26,684 bases of DNA from Methylobacter sp. (GTDB lineage Bacteria; Pseudomonadota; Gammaproteobacteria; Methylococcales; Methylomonadaceae), in assembly GCA_023229605.1 (NCBI GenBank), contig JALNYY010000050.1, positions 1 to 26,684 on the forward strand, read 5' to 3'. The position numbers were made by a program, and so were the translations under genes. Below the pieces are notes generated by a model. It made no database searches, was not told where the DNA came from, and saw nothing but the letters and a program-made list of their open reading frames with translations. Shown here piece by piece: positions 8,055 through 16,754 of this stretch. Each line of letters begins with the position of its first letter. Position 1 is the first letter of the stretch.

Positions 8055-8309
8055 AATTCAATGATAGATGGTTAAACTAAGAGTTACCTGATTAGCAAGA
8101 GTACGATTAAAAGTGATGCAAGCCTATCGAACGGGTTAAATTTTCGATGGCTCCCAAGCCCTATCTTTAAAACTCAGTCCGTGGAAGCTTTAGCTTCCCG
8201 TCTACCCTCACTACACCAGTCCCCTGTCCGGCAATGCCGAAGTCAGGAACGAAGCGCTATTCCTGCATCTCATGTTGAGCCGCCGCTGGTAGCCAAAAAT
8301 TCATGAGCA

Positions 8310-8333
8310 GGGCCTGCGGAAGTTCGCAGGCCC
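8310..8333 (-). terminator. GC-rich hairpin after the membrane-protein gene
   Basis: Perfect 9-bp stem GGGCCTGCG (8310-8318) / CGCAGGCCC (8325-8333) with a 6-nt loop, 23 bp past the stop at 8357. On the minus strand the nearest T-run is about 10 nt further on, so termination is plausible but not textbook. The gap 8055-8356 otherwise contains a small palindrome (GGAAGCT-TT-AGCTTCC near 8187) and presumably the kinase promoter; no gene is seen. Confidence 0.5.
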
Positions 8334-8356
8334 TTCGCCCGCGATATTATCAACCT

Positions 8357-9514
8357 TTATTCCGATCGTCCTTTGAGCAGCCCGGTGTCAAAACCGAACA
8401 ATTCTCCGATCCAGATGAACACCACCCAGACCAGAATGCCGAAAGGCAAATAGCCCATGTATCCCAACAACGGCATTTCGGAAAAAATATGTATAACATT
8501 GACGTAGGGAATATCGTATATCCAGTAATTGGGGTTGGTCGCCGGCAAGGCCGGATTGGCGTTGCTGCCCCAATTCCACAATTCCCAGAAAAACCCGTTG
8601 CACAGACTGCCGATTGCCACCAATAAGACCGGCCCCCAGTCGCCTTCAGCCATCGCGGTGAACGGATTCCATATGCTTTTCCTGATCAGTTGTCCGGAGA
8701 AAACCGCCAGCGTCCCGATCCACAACACCCAGAACAGCGGATAGGGAAAAAACACCATGATGAAGATCAAAAAGAAGCCGCCCCAAAGCAAGAGTCCGCC
8801 CGGCAGCGCTACTTTTGGGCCGTTACTGTAGCGGCAGGCCAAGCCGGAAAAGGTATTAAGCAAGGTGTACCATTCGAAGATGGCGGGCCAGACCGTGGTA
8901 TAGGCAATCAGGAACAGCAACACGACAGTAGTGTGGCTAAGCGGCATCACGCCGTCGGCGGTGTTTGGGTAATACCAATTGCCCAATGCAAAATAATCGA
9001 AATACTCGAAATAGAACCAACCGGCTATCGAGACCGCCGCACTGATGAACAGTGTTTTAGGCCGTGTCGCCAGCAATGAATAACCGCCGCTACGGCGATA
9101 TACCAGCCCGTCCAACGTCAGGATGAAGCCCCACCACAAAGGTGTGAAGGCGTAATACACCAAGTCGCCGAACGGCGTGACCCGTGTCCACATCAACCAC
9201 CAGAAAAACAGCGTCAGCGCGGCGCCAAACCAGAACCATACCGGAAGCGCCGCCGGGAGCGGCTGGGGTGGCGGTGTCGGTATGGTAAAGCCGAACCATT
9301 GAGGGAACAGCAGAAACAGGGCGAAAGCGGCTTCCACCAGCGCCAGCGCAACGAAAATTATCAGGTTGAAACCGGGAGCTTCCGCCACCAAAAGCGGCGG
9401 AAATACGCCGAAGCCCGGCGGCAAATGGGTTTCGGGATAGGCAAACCACGCCGCCACAAGCGGCAATACGATCGACAACACGATCGGCCAAACCAGACTA
9501 CAGATTCGCTGCAT
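8357..9514 (-). CDS. Multi-pass inner-membrane protein of unknown function
   Basis: A 385-aa, very hydrophobic and tryptophan/phenylalanine-rich protein with about ten predicted membrane spans. The N-terminal helix is LVWPIVLSIVLPLVAAWFA. Aromatic-rich loops such as FYFEYFDYFALGNWYYP and FFWELWNWGSN may face the membrane interface. Conserved-looking polar groups (RVTPFGDLVYY, SHTTVV, HIFSEMPLLGYMG) could form an active or binding site, but I do not recognise the family. The ATG has a strong GAGGAG ribosome site and lies 17 bp inside the end of the upstream diguanylate cyclase gene, so the two are coupled. The context suggests a membrane signalling or envelope role; this is inference only. Confidence 0.8.
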   Translation of the reverse strand: MQRICSLVWPIVLSIVLPLVAAWFAYPETHLPPGFGVFPPLLVAEAPGFNLIIFVALALVEAAFALFLLFPQWFGFTIPTPPPQPLPAALPVWFWFGAALTLFFWWLMWTRVTPFGDLVYYAFTPLWWGFILTLDGLVYRRSGGYSLLATRPKTLFISAAVSIAGWFYFEYFDYFALGNWYYPNTADGVMPLSHTTVVLLFLIAYTTVWPAIFEWYTLLNTFSGLACRYSNGPKVALPGGLLLWGGFFLIFIMVFFPYPLFWVLWIGTLAVFSGQLIRKSIWNPFTAMAEGDWGPVLLVAIGSLCNGFFWELWNWGSNANPALPATNPNYWIYDIPYVNVIHIFSEMPLLGYMGYLPFGILVWVVFIWIGELFGFDTGLLKGRSE

Positions 9515-11162
9515 GACTATTCTCCTCGTTATTTATGTTAGAACTGATTTTTTTCTGACCTTCATAGCGGCTCCGTTTGCGAAGACGCTTATTTTCGTAC
9601 ATTCGGCTATCAGCCATATGCTTGAGTTCTTCTTTGCCCGGATTTTCGTGGACATGCACCGAGCCGGAACTGGCTCCGGCAGACTCAAACCCGCCGGCAC
9701 GCATGTCTTCAACTGCCTGCATCAGCATCCCCTCGACCCACAACACATCCCCTTGCTCGCAAGTAATGGCAAACTCGTCGCCGCCCAGACGGTACGCCTG
9801 CGCCCTGATATCCAAGCGCTTGCTCAGGTACCTGCCAAAGACGCGCAATAATTCGTCGCCGCGCTCATGCCCGAACCGGTCGTTGTAATACTTGAGGCCA
9901 TCCATATCAATGAACGTCAAGCTGCCATTCGGCGGCAGGCTTTCCAGCGCCAGATCCAGCGCCACACGATTGGGCAGGCCGGTCAGGGCATCGGTGCGGG
10001 CAACGCGGACGCTCTGCTCCATGCGTTGAATCGCCCGTTCTTTCTCGCGATAAAGCAGGGTAAACTGATGCGTCAGCACCAACGCCAGCAGCATAACTTC
10101 TACCGACACCGAAAACAGGCCCATGTGTTCGATATACAAGGTATAGAAACTGAGACTGTTGATTGAAATTGAGGTGATCCCCAGTACAAAAAAGGTTCCA
10201 ATCGCACCCAGGTAAAACTGCGCTATAACGCTACCTTCGCGCGAACGCACAATGCCGGCAACCAAACCATAAGTCAGAAACAGGCCGACGCCGTAACGAT
10301 CAATTTCCAGTGACCAATTCGGCATAACCGCCGCCAGCATTATCAGTCCTCCCAACAGGGCCAACAGCGCCGCACCGGCTGTGTGCAGACGCGGATAGGC
10401 GTCATGCCGGATTTTCAGCAAGGCCATCACAAACAGGATGTAGGCGCAATTGGAAAACAAGATAGGAACGCTGACCAGGTAAATCCAGTGCATGCCGAAC
10501 AGTTCCGGAAACACCAGCAGCGCCATGCCGTTGTATAGCAGGTTGCCGAAAATGAAGGTCGCGTACATCGCTGAAGACAAACTCCAGCACACAATCGCCA
10601 GCGCCGCGTAATAGATCATCAAGCCCAAAAACATGCCCAGGCAAAGCAGTGTCAGGGCATTTCCCGGCTTGATCGCTTGTCGGTATGCATCCAGCGTGTT
10701 TAGATAGGGTTGCGGGTCGCCCAGGAAGAAGGGGGAATTCAGTTCGGTCATCAGGCGATAATGGCCGACAGGGAGCTCGACCTCACGGCCATGCCGCAGA
10801 AAAAAAGGATTGATCTCCCGGCTCTGGATTCCGCCTTGCGCATCGGTAACCGGATGTCTTTGCGCATCGAGAATGATATGGCGAAAATATCCGATGGTAC
10901 TGGTGTTCTTGAAATCCAGCACATAGCGGCCAGCGGTTTTGATCTCGAAATCCGCCTGTTGCCAGAAATGGCCGCCTGTCAACTTTACCCGGGCTACCGG
11001 CTTGAGTCCCGCAGCCGCAAGGTCGACCTGCCCCTGATAGGCCCAATCCTGAGGGGCCTGATACCAGAGTCCGGCAAGTTCGTGCTCATCGGCCAGACCA
11101 ACACACGGCCACGCCACGATGAGGCATGTGATCGCGCAAGCAATCATCCGGAGGAATGTCAT
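9498..11162 (-). CDS. 7TMR-DISM diguanylate cyclase (GGDEF)
   Basis: Makes cyclic di-GMP from two GTP at the inner membrane. From the ATG at 11162 the protein is 554 aa. It has a signal peptide (MTFLRMIACAITCLIVAW, then PCVGLA), a periplasmic 7TMR-DISM-type beta domain, about seven helices, a short linker (REKERAIQRMEQSV) and a GGDEF domain starting at DALTGLPNR. The active-site GGDEF is intact (AYRLGGDEFAI). The metal-binding Asp in FIDMDGLKYYND is present. The RxxD inhibitory site expected just before GGDEF is absent (RAQA follows an Asp shifted out of register), so product inhibition at that site is unlikely. A longer TTG start at 11234 would add 24 residues before the signal peptide and is less likely; an ATG at 11147 is also possible. 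It overlaps the membrane-protein gene by 17 bp. Confidence 0.9.
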   Translation of the reverse strand: MTFLRMIACAITCLIVAWPCVGLADEHELAGLWYQAPQDWAYQGQVDLAAAGLKPVARVKLTGGHFWQQADFEIKTAGRYVLDFKNTSTIGYFRHIILDAQRHPVTDAQGGIQSREINPFFLRHGREVELPVGHYRLMTELNSPFFLGDPQPYLNTLDAYRQAIKPGNALTLLCLGMFLGLMIYYAALAIVCWSLSSAMYATFIFGNLLYNGMALLVFPELFGMHWIYLVSVPILFSNCAYILFVMALLKIRHDAYPRLHTAGAALLALLGGLIMLAAVMPNWSLEIDRYGVGLFLTYGLVAGIVRSREGSVIAQFYLGAIGTFFVLGITSISINSLSFYTLYIEHMGLFSVSVEVMLLALVLTHQFTLLYREKERAIQRMEQSVRVARTDALTGLPNRVALDLALESLPPNGSLTFIDMDGLKYYNDRFGHERGDELLRVFGRYLSKRLDIRAQAYRLGGDEFAITCEQGDVLWVEGMLMQAVEDMRAGGFESAGASSGSVHVHENPGKEELKHMADSRMYENKRLRKRSRYEGQKKISSNINNEENSHAANL

Positions 11163-11296
11163 GTGCTGGGCATATATTTGGGAAAACAGTTGGACTGCCC
11201 AAACTTTATCATACTTCCCCGCAAAGAAATTCAATATCGTACGCTATAGTTGAGTTCCACTAAACATTCGTAATATGAAAAGATCGTGGGGCTATC

Positions 11297-12097
11297 TTAC
11301 AAAGCAAATAACTCCCTCATCTTCTGCCCCGGACTTTCCGCCCGCATAAATGCTTCGCCGACCAGGAAGGTGTAGATGCCGTTATCCAGCATCAACTGCA
11401 CATCCTCATGGGTATGGATGCCGCTTTCGGTGATGATCATCCGGTCTGCGGGAACATTCGCTTTTAAATCCAGCGTGGTCTGCAATGAGGTTTCAAAGGT
11501 GCGCAGGTTGCGGTTGTTGATGCCGATCAGTTTGGTGTCCAGCGTTAACGCCCGTTGCAGTTCTTCCGCATTATGGACTTCCACCAATACGTCCATGCCC
11601 AGTTTGGTTGCTGTATCCGACAGCTCGTGCATTTGGCCGTCTTCCAGCGCGGCGGCGATCAGCAGTATGCAGTCGGCGCCCAACGCGCGGGCTTCGTAGA
11701 TCTGGTAAGGGTCGATCATGAAGTCTTTTCTTAGCACCGGCAGCGGGCAGCGTTCCCTGACCATTTGCAGGTAGACTTCCGAGCCTTGGAAAAACTCCTT
11801 ATCGGTCAATACCGACAGACAGGCCGCGCCGTTCATCGCGTAATCCTGGCCGATGGCGATCGGGTTAAAGTCTTCCCTGATCACGCCTTTGCTGGGCGAG
11901 GCTTTTTTGATTTCCGCGATAATGGCCGGTTTTTTTGCCAATACCTTGCTTTGCAGGGCGTTATAAAATCCACGCGGCCCTTCTACGCCTTGGGCAATTT
12001 CTTCCAGGTTGGCGATGGTCATGCCTGTTCTGCGCCGAGCTACTTCTTCGGCTTTTTTATCGAGGATTTTTTTTAAAATGTCTGGCGTATCGGTCAT
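11297..12097 (-). CDS. trpC: Indole-3-glycerol phosphate synthase
   Basis: Catalyses ring closure of 1-(2-carboxyphenylamino)-1-deoxyribulose 5-phosphate to indole-3-glycerol phosphate in tryptophan synthesis. It is a stand-alone TrpC of 266 aa, not the TrpC-TrpF fusion of enterobacteria. The signature IIAEIKKASPSKG (about 59-71) holds the catalytic lysines. Other barrel strands are clear: VLRKDFMID, ADCILLIAAAL, LVEVHNAEEL, IGINNRNLRTF, ITESGIHTHEDV and FLVGEAFM. It starts 12 bp after trpD, so the two form an operon. A decayed copy of its 3' part lies at 934-998. Confidence 0.98.
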   Translation of the reverse strand: MTDTPDILKKILDKKAEEVARRRTGMTIANLEEIAQGVEGPRGFYNALQSKVLAKKPAIIAEIKKASPSKGVIREDFNPIAIGQDYAMNGAACLSVLTDKEFFQGSEVYLQMVRERCPLPVLRKDFMIDPYQIYEARALGADCILLIAAALEDGQMHELSDTATKLGMDVLVEVHNAEELQRALTLDTKLIGINNRNLRTFETSLQTTLDLKANVPADRMIITESGIHTHEDVQLMLDNGIYTFLVGEAFMRAESPGQKMRELFAL

Positions 12098-12109
12098 GGT
12101 TTTAGTTTT

Positions 12110-13126
12110 CTATAAGGTTTTTGAATAAGCGATCAATGCATCGAATTTGGCTTTTGCCGCGCCGCCGGCGATAAGCTGCCCGGCTTTTTCTATGCCCGCG
12201 CTTAAGGAGTCGGTGATATTGGCTGCGTAAATCGCCGCCCCGGAATTGAGCGTCACGATGTCCCTTGCCGCTCCGGCTTTATTGTCCAGCACCGATTTTA
12301 CCATTACCAGGCTGGAGGCTGCACCATCAATGGCCAATTCGGCCAGGCTTGCACGTTTGAATCCGAATTGTTCCGGCGTAATCGTGTAGGTAGCGACGCT
12401 GCCGTCTTTAAGCTCGGCAATGCTGGTTGGTGAGGCAATGCTGATTTCATCAAGCCCGTCCTCGGCATTGACGACCAACACATGCTTGCTGCCGAGTTTT
12501 TTCAGGACCTGCGCCAGCGGCTCCACCCACTGTTTGTCAAACACGCCGATCAGCTGGTTGGGCGCTCCGGCGGGATTGGATAACGGGCCCAACAGGTTGA
12601 ACAGGGTTCTAACGCCCATTTCTTTGCGGGCATTGCTGGTATGCTTCATTGCGCCGTGATGCTTGGGCGCAAACAAAAAGCCGACGCCGATTTCATTGAC
12701 GCAATGCGCTACCTGCTCGGCGGTTAAATCCAGGTTTACCCCGGCGGCTTCGAGCAGGTCGGCGCTGCCGCAACTGCTCGATACGGAGCGGTTGCCGTGC
12801 TTGGCGACCTGCCCGCCCGCGGCGGCCACGACAAAGGCGCAGGTGGTGGAGATGTTAAAGGTGTTCGCGCCGTCGCCGCCGGTGCCGCAGGTGTCGATGA
12901 CATGCTCGCCTTTTACGTCCACTTTGGTTGCCAGCTCGCGCATCACTTCGGCGGCGGCGGCGATTTCGTCGATGGTTTCGCCTTTGCAGCGCAGCGCGAT
13001 TAGGAAGCCGCCGATTTGCGCGTCGGTGGCGTTGCCGCTCATGATCTGCCGCATCACCTCGCGCATTTGATCGTAGCTTAAATTTTGTTTGTTCAGCAGG
13101 GCTTGCAGGGCTTGTTGTATTTGCAT
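12110..13126 (-). CDS. trpD: Anthranilate phosphoribosyltransferase
   Basis: Transfers phosphoribose from PRPP to anthranilate in tryptophan synthesis. At 338 aa it has the usual length. The PRPP/Mg loop DTCGTGGDGANTFNIST (about 79-95) and KHGNRSVSSSCGSADLLE (about 109-126) are intact, and NARKEMGVRTLFNLLGPLSNP is the family motif in the second domain. The preceding gene on the strand is mpl rather than trpG, so the glutaminase subunit of anthranilate synthase is encoded elsewhere, outside the trpD-trpC pair seen here. No clear ribosome site precedes the ATG, and a dispersed repeat lies between it and mpl. Confidence 0.98.
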   Translation of the reverse strand: MQIQQALQALLNKQNLSYDQMREVMRQIMSGNATDAQIGGFLIALRCKGETIDEIAAAAEVMRELATKVDVKGEHVIDTCGTGGDGANTFNISTTCAFVVAAAGGQVAKHGNRSVSSSCGSADLLEAAGVNLDLTAEQVAHCVNEIGVGFLFAPKHHGAMKHTSNARKEMGVRTLFNLLGPLSNPAGAPNQLIGVFDKQWVEPLAQVLKKLGSKHVLVVNAEDGLDEISIASPTSIAELKDGSVATYTITPEQFGFKRASLAELAIDGAASSLVMVKSVLDNKAGAARDIVTLNSGAAIYAANITDSLSAGIEKAGQLIAGGAAKAKFDALIAYSKTL

Positions 13127-13157
13127 TCGGGTTTATATTTGTATTTAAAAATTGTAA

Positions 13158-13229
13158 ATAGAACGCGGATTAGACGGATTTAAAAGGATTTTTTATCTGC
13201 GTTTATCAGTCAAATCCGTGTCATCCGTC
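13158..13229. repeat. Dispersed palindromic repeat (CGGAT...ATCCG family), copy 1
   Basis: An imperfect inverted repeat. The left half is GAACGCGGATTAGACGGATTT and the right half AAATCCGTGTCATCCGT, separated by GGATTTTTTATCTGCGTTTATC. Related copies are at 16537-16701 and 19038-19119, always between genes. It lies upstream of trpD and downstream of mpl. Confidence 0.65.
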
Positions 13230-13274
13230 GACTGCATGGATGCAGGAGCAATTGCCGAGTTCCATTATGTACGT

Positions 13275-14630
13275 TCAGCCGTTCAAAGCATCCTGCAAGC
13301 GCTGATAAATGCCGCCGAAGCTGCCGTTGCTCATCAACACGAAATGGCCGCCGTAACGCGCTTCGAATTTCAGTTTATTGATAATCTCATCCAGCGATGA
13401 ACAAATTTCGATATTGCCGGCGTATTTTTTCAGCTCGCCCAAATCCCAACCGATGCCTTCCGGCTGGTAGATAACAGCCAGATCGGCATTGCCTAAAGAG
13501 TCCGCCAGCGTTTTGGTATGCACGCCCAAACGCATGGTGTTCGAGCGCGGCTCGACTATCGCAATGATGCGCTCCTGCCCCACCTGTTTGCGCAATCCGT
13601 CCAGCGTCGTTTGTATCGCGGTAGGATGATGGGCGAAATCGTCGTATATAGTCACGCCTTTAATTTCGGCAATCACTTCCATGCGGCGCTTTACGTTCTT
13701 AAACTGCCCGAGCGCGGCTATCGCATCCTTGGGCAGGATGCCGACATGTTTTGCAGCGGCTATCGCCGACAGCGCGTTGTAGACATTATGATTGCCGGTC
13801 AGCGGCCACTCGACACAGCCTTGCGCTTGGTTATCCATCATCACGTCGAACTTACCGCCGTCGCTGTTGATCAGTTGGGCGTTCCACTGGGCATCGGCAT
13901 CAATAGAAGTCTTGGCAACCGGCGTCCAGCAGCCCATTGCCAAAACATCATTGATATTGGCGTCGCATTCGGGACTGATAATCAGACCCTCGCCGGGCAC
14001 CGTCCTGACCAAGTGGTGGAATTGTTTTTTGATCGCATCCAGGTCGGGGAAAATATCGGCATGGTCGTATTCCAGGTTATTCAGGATGGCGGTGCGGGGC
14101 CGGTAGTGGACAAACTTCGAGCGCTTGTCGAAAAACGCGGAATCGTATTCGTCGGCTTCGATCACGAAAAAATCGGACTCGCCGAGCCGAGCCGAAATGC
14201 CGAAATTCAGCGGGATGCCGCCGATTAAAAAACCCGGCTTAAAACCCTGATGCTCCAATATCCAGCTCAACATGCCGGTCGTGGTGGTTTTGCCGTGTGT
14301 TCCGGCAACGCCCAGCACCCATTTGTCCTGCAACACATGCTCCGCCAGCCATTGCGGGCCGGATACATATCGCAGCCCCCTGTTAAGCACCGCTTCGACT
14401 TCCGGGTTGCCTCGCGACAAGGCGTTGCCTATGATCACCAAGTCCGGTTTAGCAGCCAGGTTTTCCGCCCGGTAGCCTTCCATCAATGTTATGCCTTGCT
14501 GTTCCAGCTGGACGCTCATCGGCGGATAAACATTTTGATCGGAACCGCTGACCTGATGCCCCAGCTGCCGTGCAATCACGGCGAGTCCGCCCATAAATGT
14601 CCCGCAAATGCCTAAGATGTGAATATGCAA
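13275..14630 (-). CDS. mpl: UDP-N-acetylmuramate:L-alanyl-gamma-D-glutamyl-meso-DAP ligase
   Basis: Cytosolic Mur-ligase-family enzyme that recycles cell-wall tripeptide by joining it to UDP-MurNAc. The 451-aa length is typical. The N-terminal Rossmann motif is HILGICGTFMGGLA, the Mpl form of the MurC glycine-rich loop. The ATP loop is GVAGTHGKTTTTGM (about 107-120), followed by DEYDSAFFDKRSKFVHYRP, NNLEYDHADIFPD and the C-terminal DDFAHHPTAI. These separate it from MurC, which has a different N-terminal sequence. The gene stands 36 bp after the ankyrin gene and may be co-transcribed with it. Confidence 0.96.
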   Translation of the reverse strand: MHIHILGICGTFMGGLAVIARQLGHQVSGSDQNVYPPMSVQLEQQGITLMEGYRAENLAAKPDLVIIGNALSRGNPEVEAVLNRGLRYVSGPQWLAEHVLQDKWVLGVAGTHGKTTTTGMLSWILEHQGFKPGFLIGGIPLNFGISARLGESDFFVIEADEYDSAFFDKRSKFVHYRPRTAILNNLEYDHADIFPDLDAIKKQFHHLVRTVPGEGLIISPECDANINDVLAMGCWTPVAKTSIDADAQWNAQLINSDGGKFDVMMDNQAQGCVEWPLTGNHNVYNALSAIAAAKHVGILPKDAIAALGQFKNVKRRMEVIAEIKGVTIYDDFAHHPTAIQTTLDGLRKQVGQERIIAIVEPRSNTMRLGVHTKTLADSLGNADLAVIYQPEGIGWDLGELKKYAGNIEICSSLDEIINKLKFEARYGGHFVLMSNGSFGGIYQRLQDALNG

Positions 14631-14666
14631 TGTTTTATCCTTACCGGTTTGTAACTGTCATTAACT

Positions 14667-15221
14667 TTATTTTTTAGCCGGCGGTTTGGCTCCCGGATTA
14701 TCCGCCGGCTTGCCGCCTGCACCATCTTTGGCTGCTGCGCCGTCTTTCGCCGTCGCTTCTTCTATCGGTACTTCCGCCTCTTCTTTCGCCCCGGCTTTTT
14801 CCAGGATTTTAATGACTTTTTCATGGCCGGTTTTTTTTGCCCTGCCCAGGACAGTCACATTTTGTTTATCCAGCGCATTAACGTCGGCGCCTGCTGCGAT
14901 CAGTAAATTTACAATGTCTTCATCGCCGAAAACCGATGCGTCCATTAACGCTGTCGTCCCTGAATTGTCGGCCAGGCTAACATCGGCCCCATACGCCAAC
15001 AGGGTTTTAACAATCAGCACATTGCCGCTAAAACTTGCGGCCATCAGCGCGGTGCGGCCGCTGGCGGTTTTGCTGTTAACGTCTATCCCTTGCGCCAGCA
15101 GAGCCTCTGTTCTTTCAAGCTTGCCCATCATCGCCGCCGCAAATAAATCTTTGGCGTCTTCTGCATGAATCGCCGGGGACAAGGCAAACAACAGGATTAA
15201 AAAGCAGTCTTTGTATTTCAT
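14667..15221 (-). CDS. Exported ankyrin-repeat protein
   Basis: A 184-aa protein with a signal peptide (MKYKDCFLILLFALSPAIHA, cut before EDAKD), so probably periplasmic. It has about four ankyrin repeats (about 22-51, 54-84, 87-117 and 120-146) with typical GxTALMxAS...LLxxGADVN patterns, then a low-complexity Ala/Lys/Pro/Gly tail from about 147 to the end. Ankyrin repeats mediate protein-protein contacts; the partner is unknown. Similar exported ankyrin proteins in proteobacteria are sometimes linked to catalase or to envelope complexes, but nothing nearby points to either. It is divergent from apaG with 71 bp between them, which should hold both promoters. Confidence 0.9.
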   Translation of the reverse strand: MKYKDCFLILLFALSPAIHAEDAKDLFAAAMMGKLERTEALLAQGIDVNSKTASGRTALMAASFSGNVLIVKTLLAYGADVSLADNSGTTALMDASVFGDEDIVNLLIAAGADVNALDKQNVTVLGRAKKTGHEKVIKILEKAGAKEEAEVPIEEATAKDGAAAKDGAGGKPADNPGAKPPAKK

Positions 15222-15292
15222 ACTGAATAGTTACTTGCGTTTAATGAAAAGTTACGATGAAATAATCAACATATAATCTATATGATCCAATA

Positions 15293-15670
15293 ATGAACGC
15301 AAAAAACAAAATAATAGTTGAAGCCACACCTCATTTCATAGAAGCGCAATCTTCTCCGGAAGAGGATCGCTATGTCTTCGCCTACACCATCACTATCACC
15401 AACGCCGGCGAAATACCGGCGAAGCTGCTCCAGCGCCATTGGCTGATTACCGATTCAAATGGCAAGGTCCAGGAAGTCAGGGGCGATGGCGTCATCGGCG
15501 AACACCCGTATCTTAAACCCGGCGAGTCTTTCCGTTACACCAGCGGCGCAATGATAGCGACACCTGTCGGCACGATGCAGGGCGACTATACAATGCATTC
15601 CGATGACGGCGACCATTTCCGAGCAGACGTTCCCAGATTTACCTTATCAATCCCAAGAACCCTGCATTAG
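15293..15670 (+). CDS. apaG: ApaG family protein
   Basis: A 125-aa ApaG/DUF525 protein with an FnIII-like beta fold and unclear biochemical role; it is the usual partner of apaH. Visible family features include EDRYVFAYTITITNAGEIPAKLLQRHWLITD, a G-rich stretch (EVRGDGVIGEHPYLKPGESF) and MQGDYTMHSDDGDHF near the end. The stop is 2 bp before the apaH start, so the two are coupled. The start ATG is about 70 bp from the divergent ankyrin gene. Confidence 0.97.
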   Translation: MNAKNKIIVEATPHFIEAQSSPEEDRYVFAYTITITNAGEIPAKLLQRHWLITDSNGKVQEVRGDGVIGEHPYLKPGESFRYTSGAMIATPVGTMQGDYTMHSDDGDHFRADVPRFTLSIPRTLH

Positions 15671-15672
15671 AG

Positions 15673-16518
15673 ATGTCTATTTATGCTATCGGCGATATTC
15701 AAGGCTGTTTTGATGAATTGTTAAGACTCCTGGATGCTATTTCCTTTAATGAACATTCGGACCAACTGTGGTTTGCCGGCGATCTGGTCAACCGCGGCCC
15801 CAAATCCTTAGAAACCCTGCGCTTTGTCAAATCGCTGGGGGATTCTGCAATCACGGTGCTGGGCAACCACGACCTGCATCTATTGGCTGCGTCCTGCGCG
15901 CCCAAAATAGCCAATAAAAAAGACTCGCTGTTGCAGGTGCTTGAAGCGCCGGATAGGGATGAGTTAATCGATTGGCTAAGGCATAGGCCGCTGTTTCATT
16001 TTAACGGGGATTTCTGCCTGGTCCACGCGGGTCTTCCTCCGCAATGGGATTTTAAAAAGACCCAGAAAATGGCCTTGTTGGCTGAACAGGCCTTACAAAA
16101 TCCCGATTATCAGGTGTTTTTGAAACAAATGTACGGCAACAAGCCCAATCTCTGGTCATCCAGCCTGAAAGGTGTCGCGAGGCTGCGTTTCATCATCAAC
16201 TGCTTTACCCGCATGCGTTACTGTGATATTAACGGCCGGCTGGATTTTATTCATAGCGGGCCTTTAGGCTCCCAACCCAAAGGCCTTGTTCCGTGGTTTG
16301 ACGCGCCCAAGCGTAAAAATGCAGACATGCGCATTATCTTCGGCCACTGGTCCTCTTTGGGCTATTACGAAGGGCCGAATTGTTATGCAATCGATACCGG
16401 CTGTCTGTGGGGCGGCCAGCTGACCGCATTAAAACTCGGAGAGCAGGTACAGCGTTTCAGCATCGATTGTCCCGAGGCTAAAAAACCCCGCAAAAACAAT
16501 CTGGCTGTGGCGGGTTAA
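15673..16518 (+). CDS. apaH: Bis(5'-nucleosyl)-tetraphosphatase, symmetrical
   Basis: Hydrolyses diadenosine tetraphosphate to two ADP, and removes Np4-type RNA caps in enterobacteria. It is a 281-aa metallophosphoesterase with motifs YAIGDIQGCFDEL (Asp8; the His of the DxH motif is Gln here, as in many gammaproteobacterial ApaH), FAGDLVNRGPKS, VLGNHDLHLLA, VHAGLPPQWD and FGHWSSLG...AIDTGCLWGG. All the core motifs are in the expected order. It is co-transcribed with apaG and converges on folA. Confidence 0.97.
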   Translation: MSIYAIGDIQGCFDELLRLLDAISFNEHSDQLWFAGDLVNRGPKSLETLRFVKSLGDSAITVLGNHDLHLLAASCAPKIANKKDSLLQVLEAPDRDELIDWLRHRPLFHFNGDFCLVHAGLPPQWDFKKTQKMALLAEQALQNPDYQVFLKQMYGNKPNLWSSSLKGVARLRFIINCFTRMRYCDINGRLDFIHSGPLGSQPKGLVPWFDAPKRKNADMRIIFGHWSSLGYYEGPNCYAIDTGCLWGGQLTALKLGEQVQRFSIDCPEAKKPRKNNLAVAG

Positions 16519-16536
16519 CTTAAACGCTATCCAATG

Positions 16537-16701
16537 GAACACGGATGACGCTGATTTAACTGATAAGCACGGATAAAAAAGAGATTCTTTATAAAGGTAT
16601 TACCGGTATATTGGCTAAAACACTTTATGAGGCATACACCAACTTGGTCTCGGCGCTTGTTAAAAATCCGTTTAAATCCGTCTTATCTGTGCCATCCGTG
16701 C
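16537..16701. repeat. Dispersed palindromic repeat (CGGAT...ATCCG family), copy 2
   Basis: The left arm (16537-16581) has GAACACGGATGACGCTGATTT and AGCACGGATAAAAAAG. The right arm (16664-16701) has AAAATCCGTTTAAATCCGTC and ATCTGTGCCATCCGTG. About 80 bp with no coding sense separate the arms. Same repeat family as 13158-13229. Confidence 0.65.
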
Positions 16702-16702
16702 T

Positions 16703-16754
16703 GGAGTCCAAAGCTTGCTTTGGAATGAAACATCCAAAGCAAGCTTTGGACTCC
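16703..16754. terminator. Perfect 22-bp hairpin between convergent apaH and folA
   Basis: The arms 16703-16724 (GGAGTCCAAAGCTTGCTTTG, then GA) and 16733-16754 are exact reverse complements with an 8-nt loop. The right arm touches the folA stop codon, so the structure forms at the very end of the folA message. There is no T-tract. It could protect both convergent transcripts or be a REP-like element. Confidence 0.7.
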
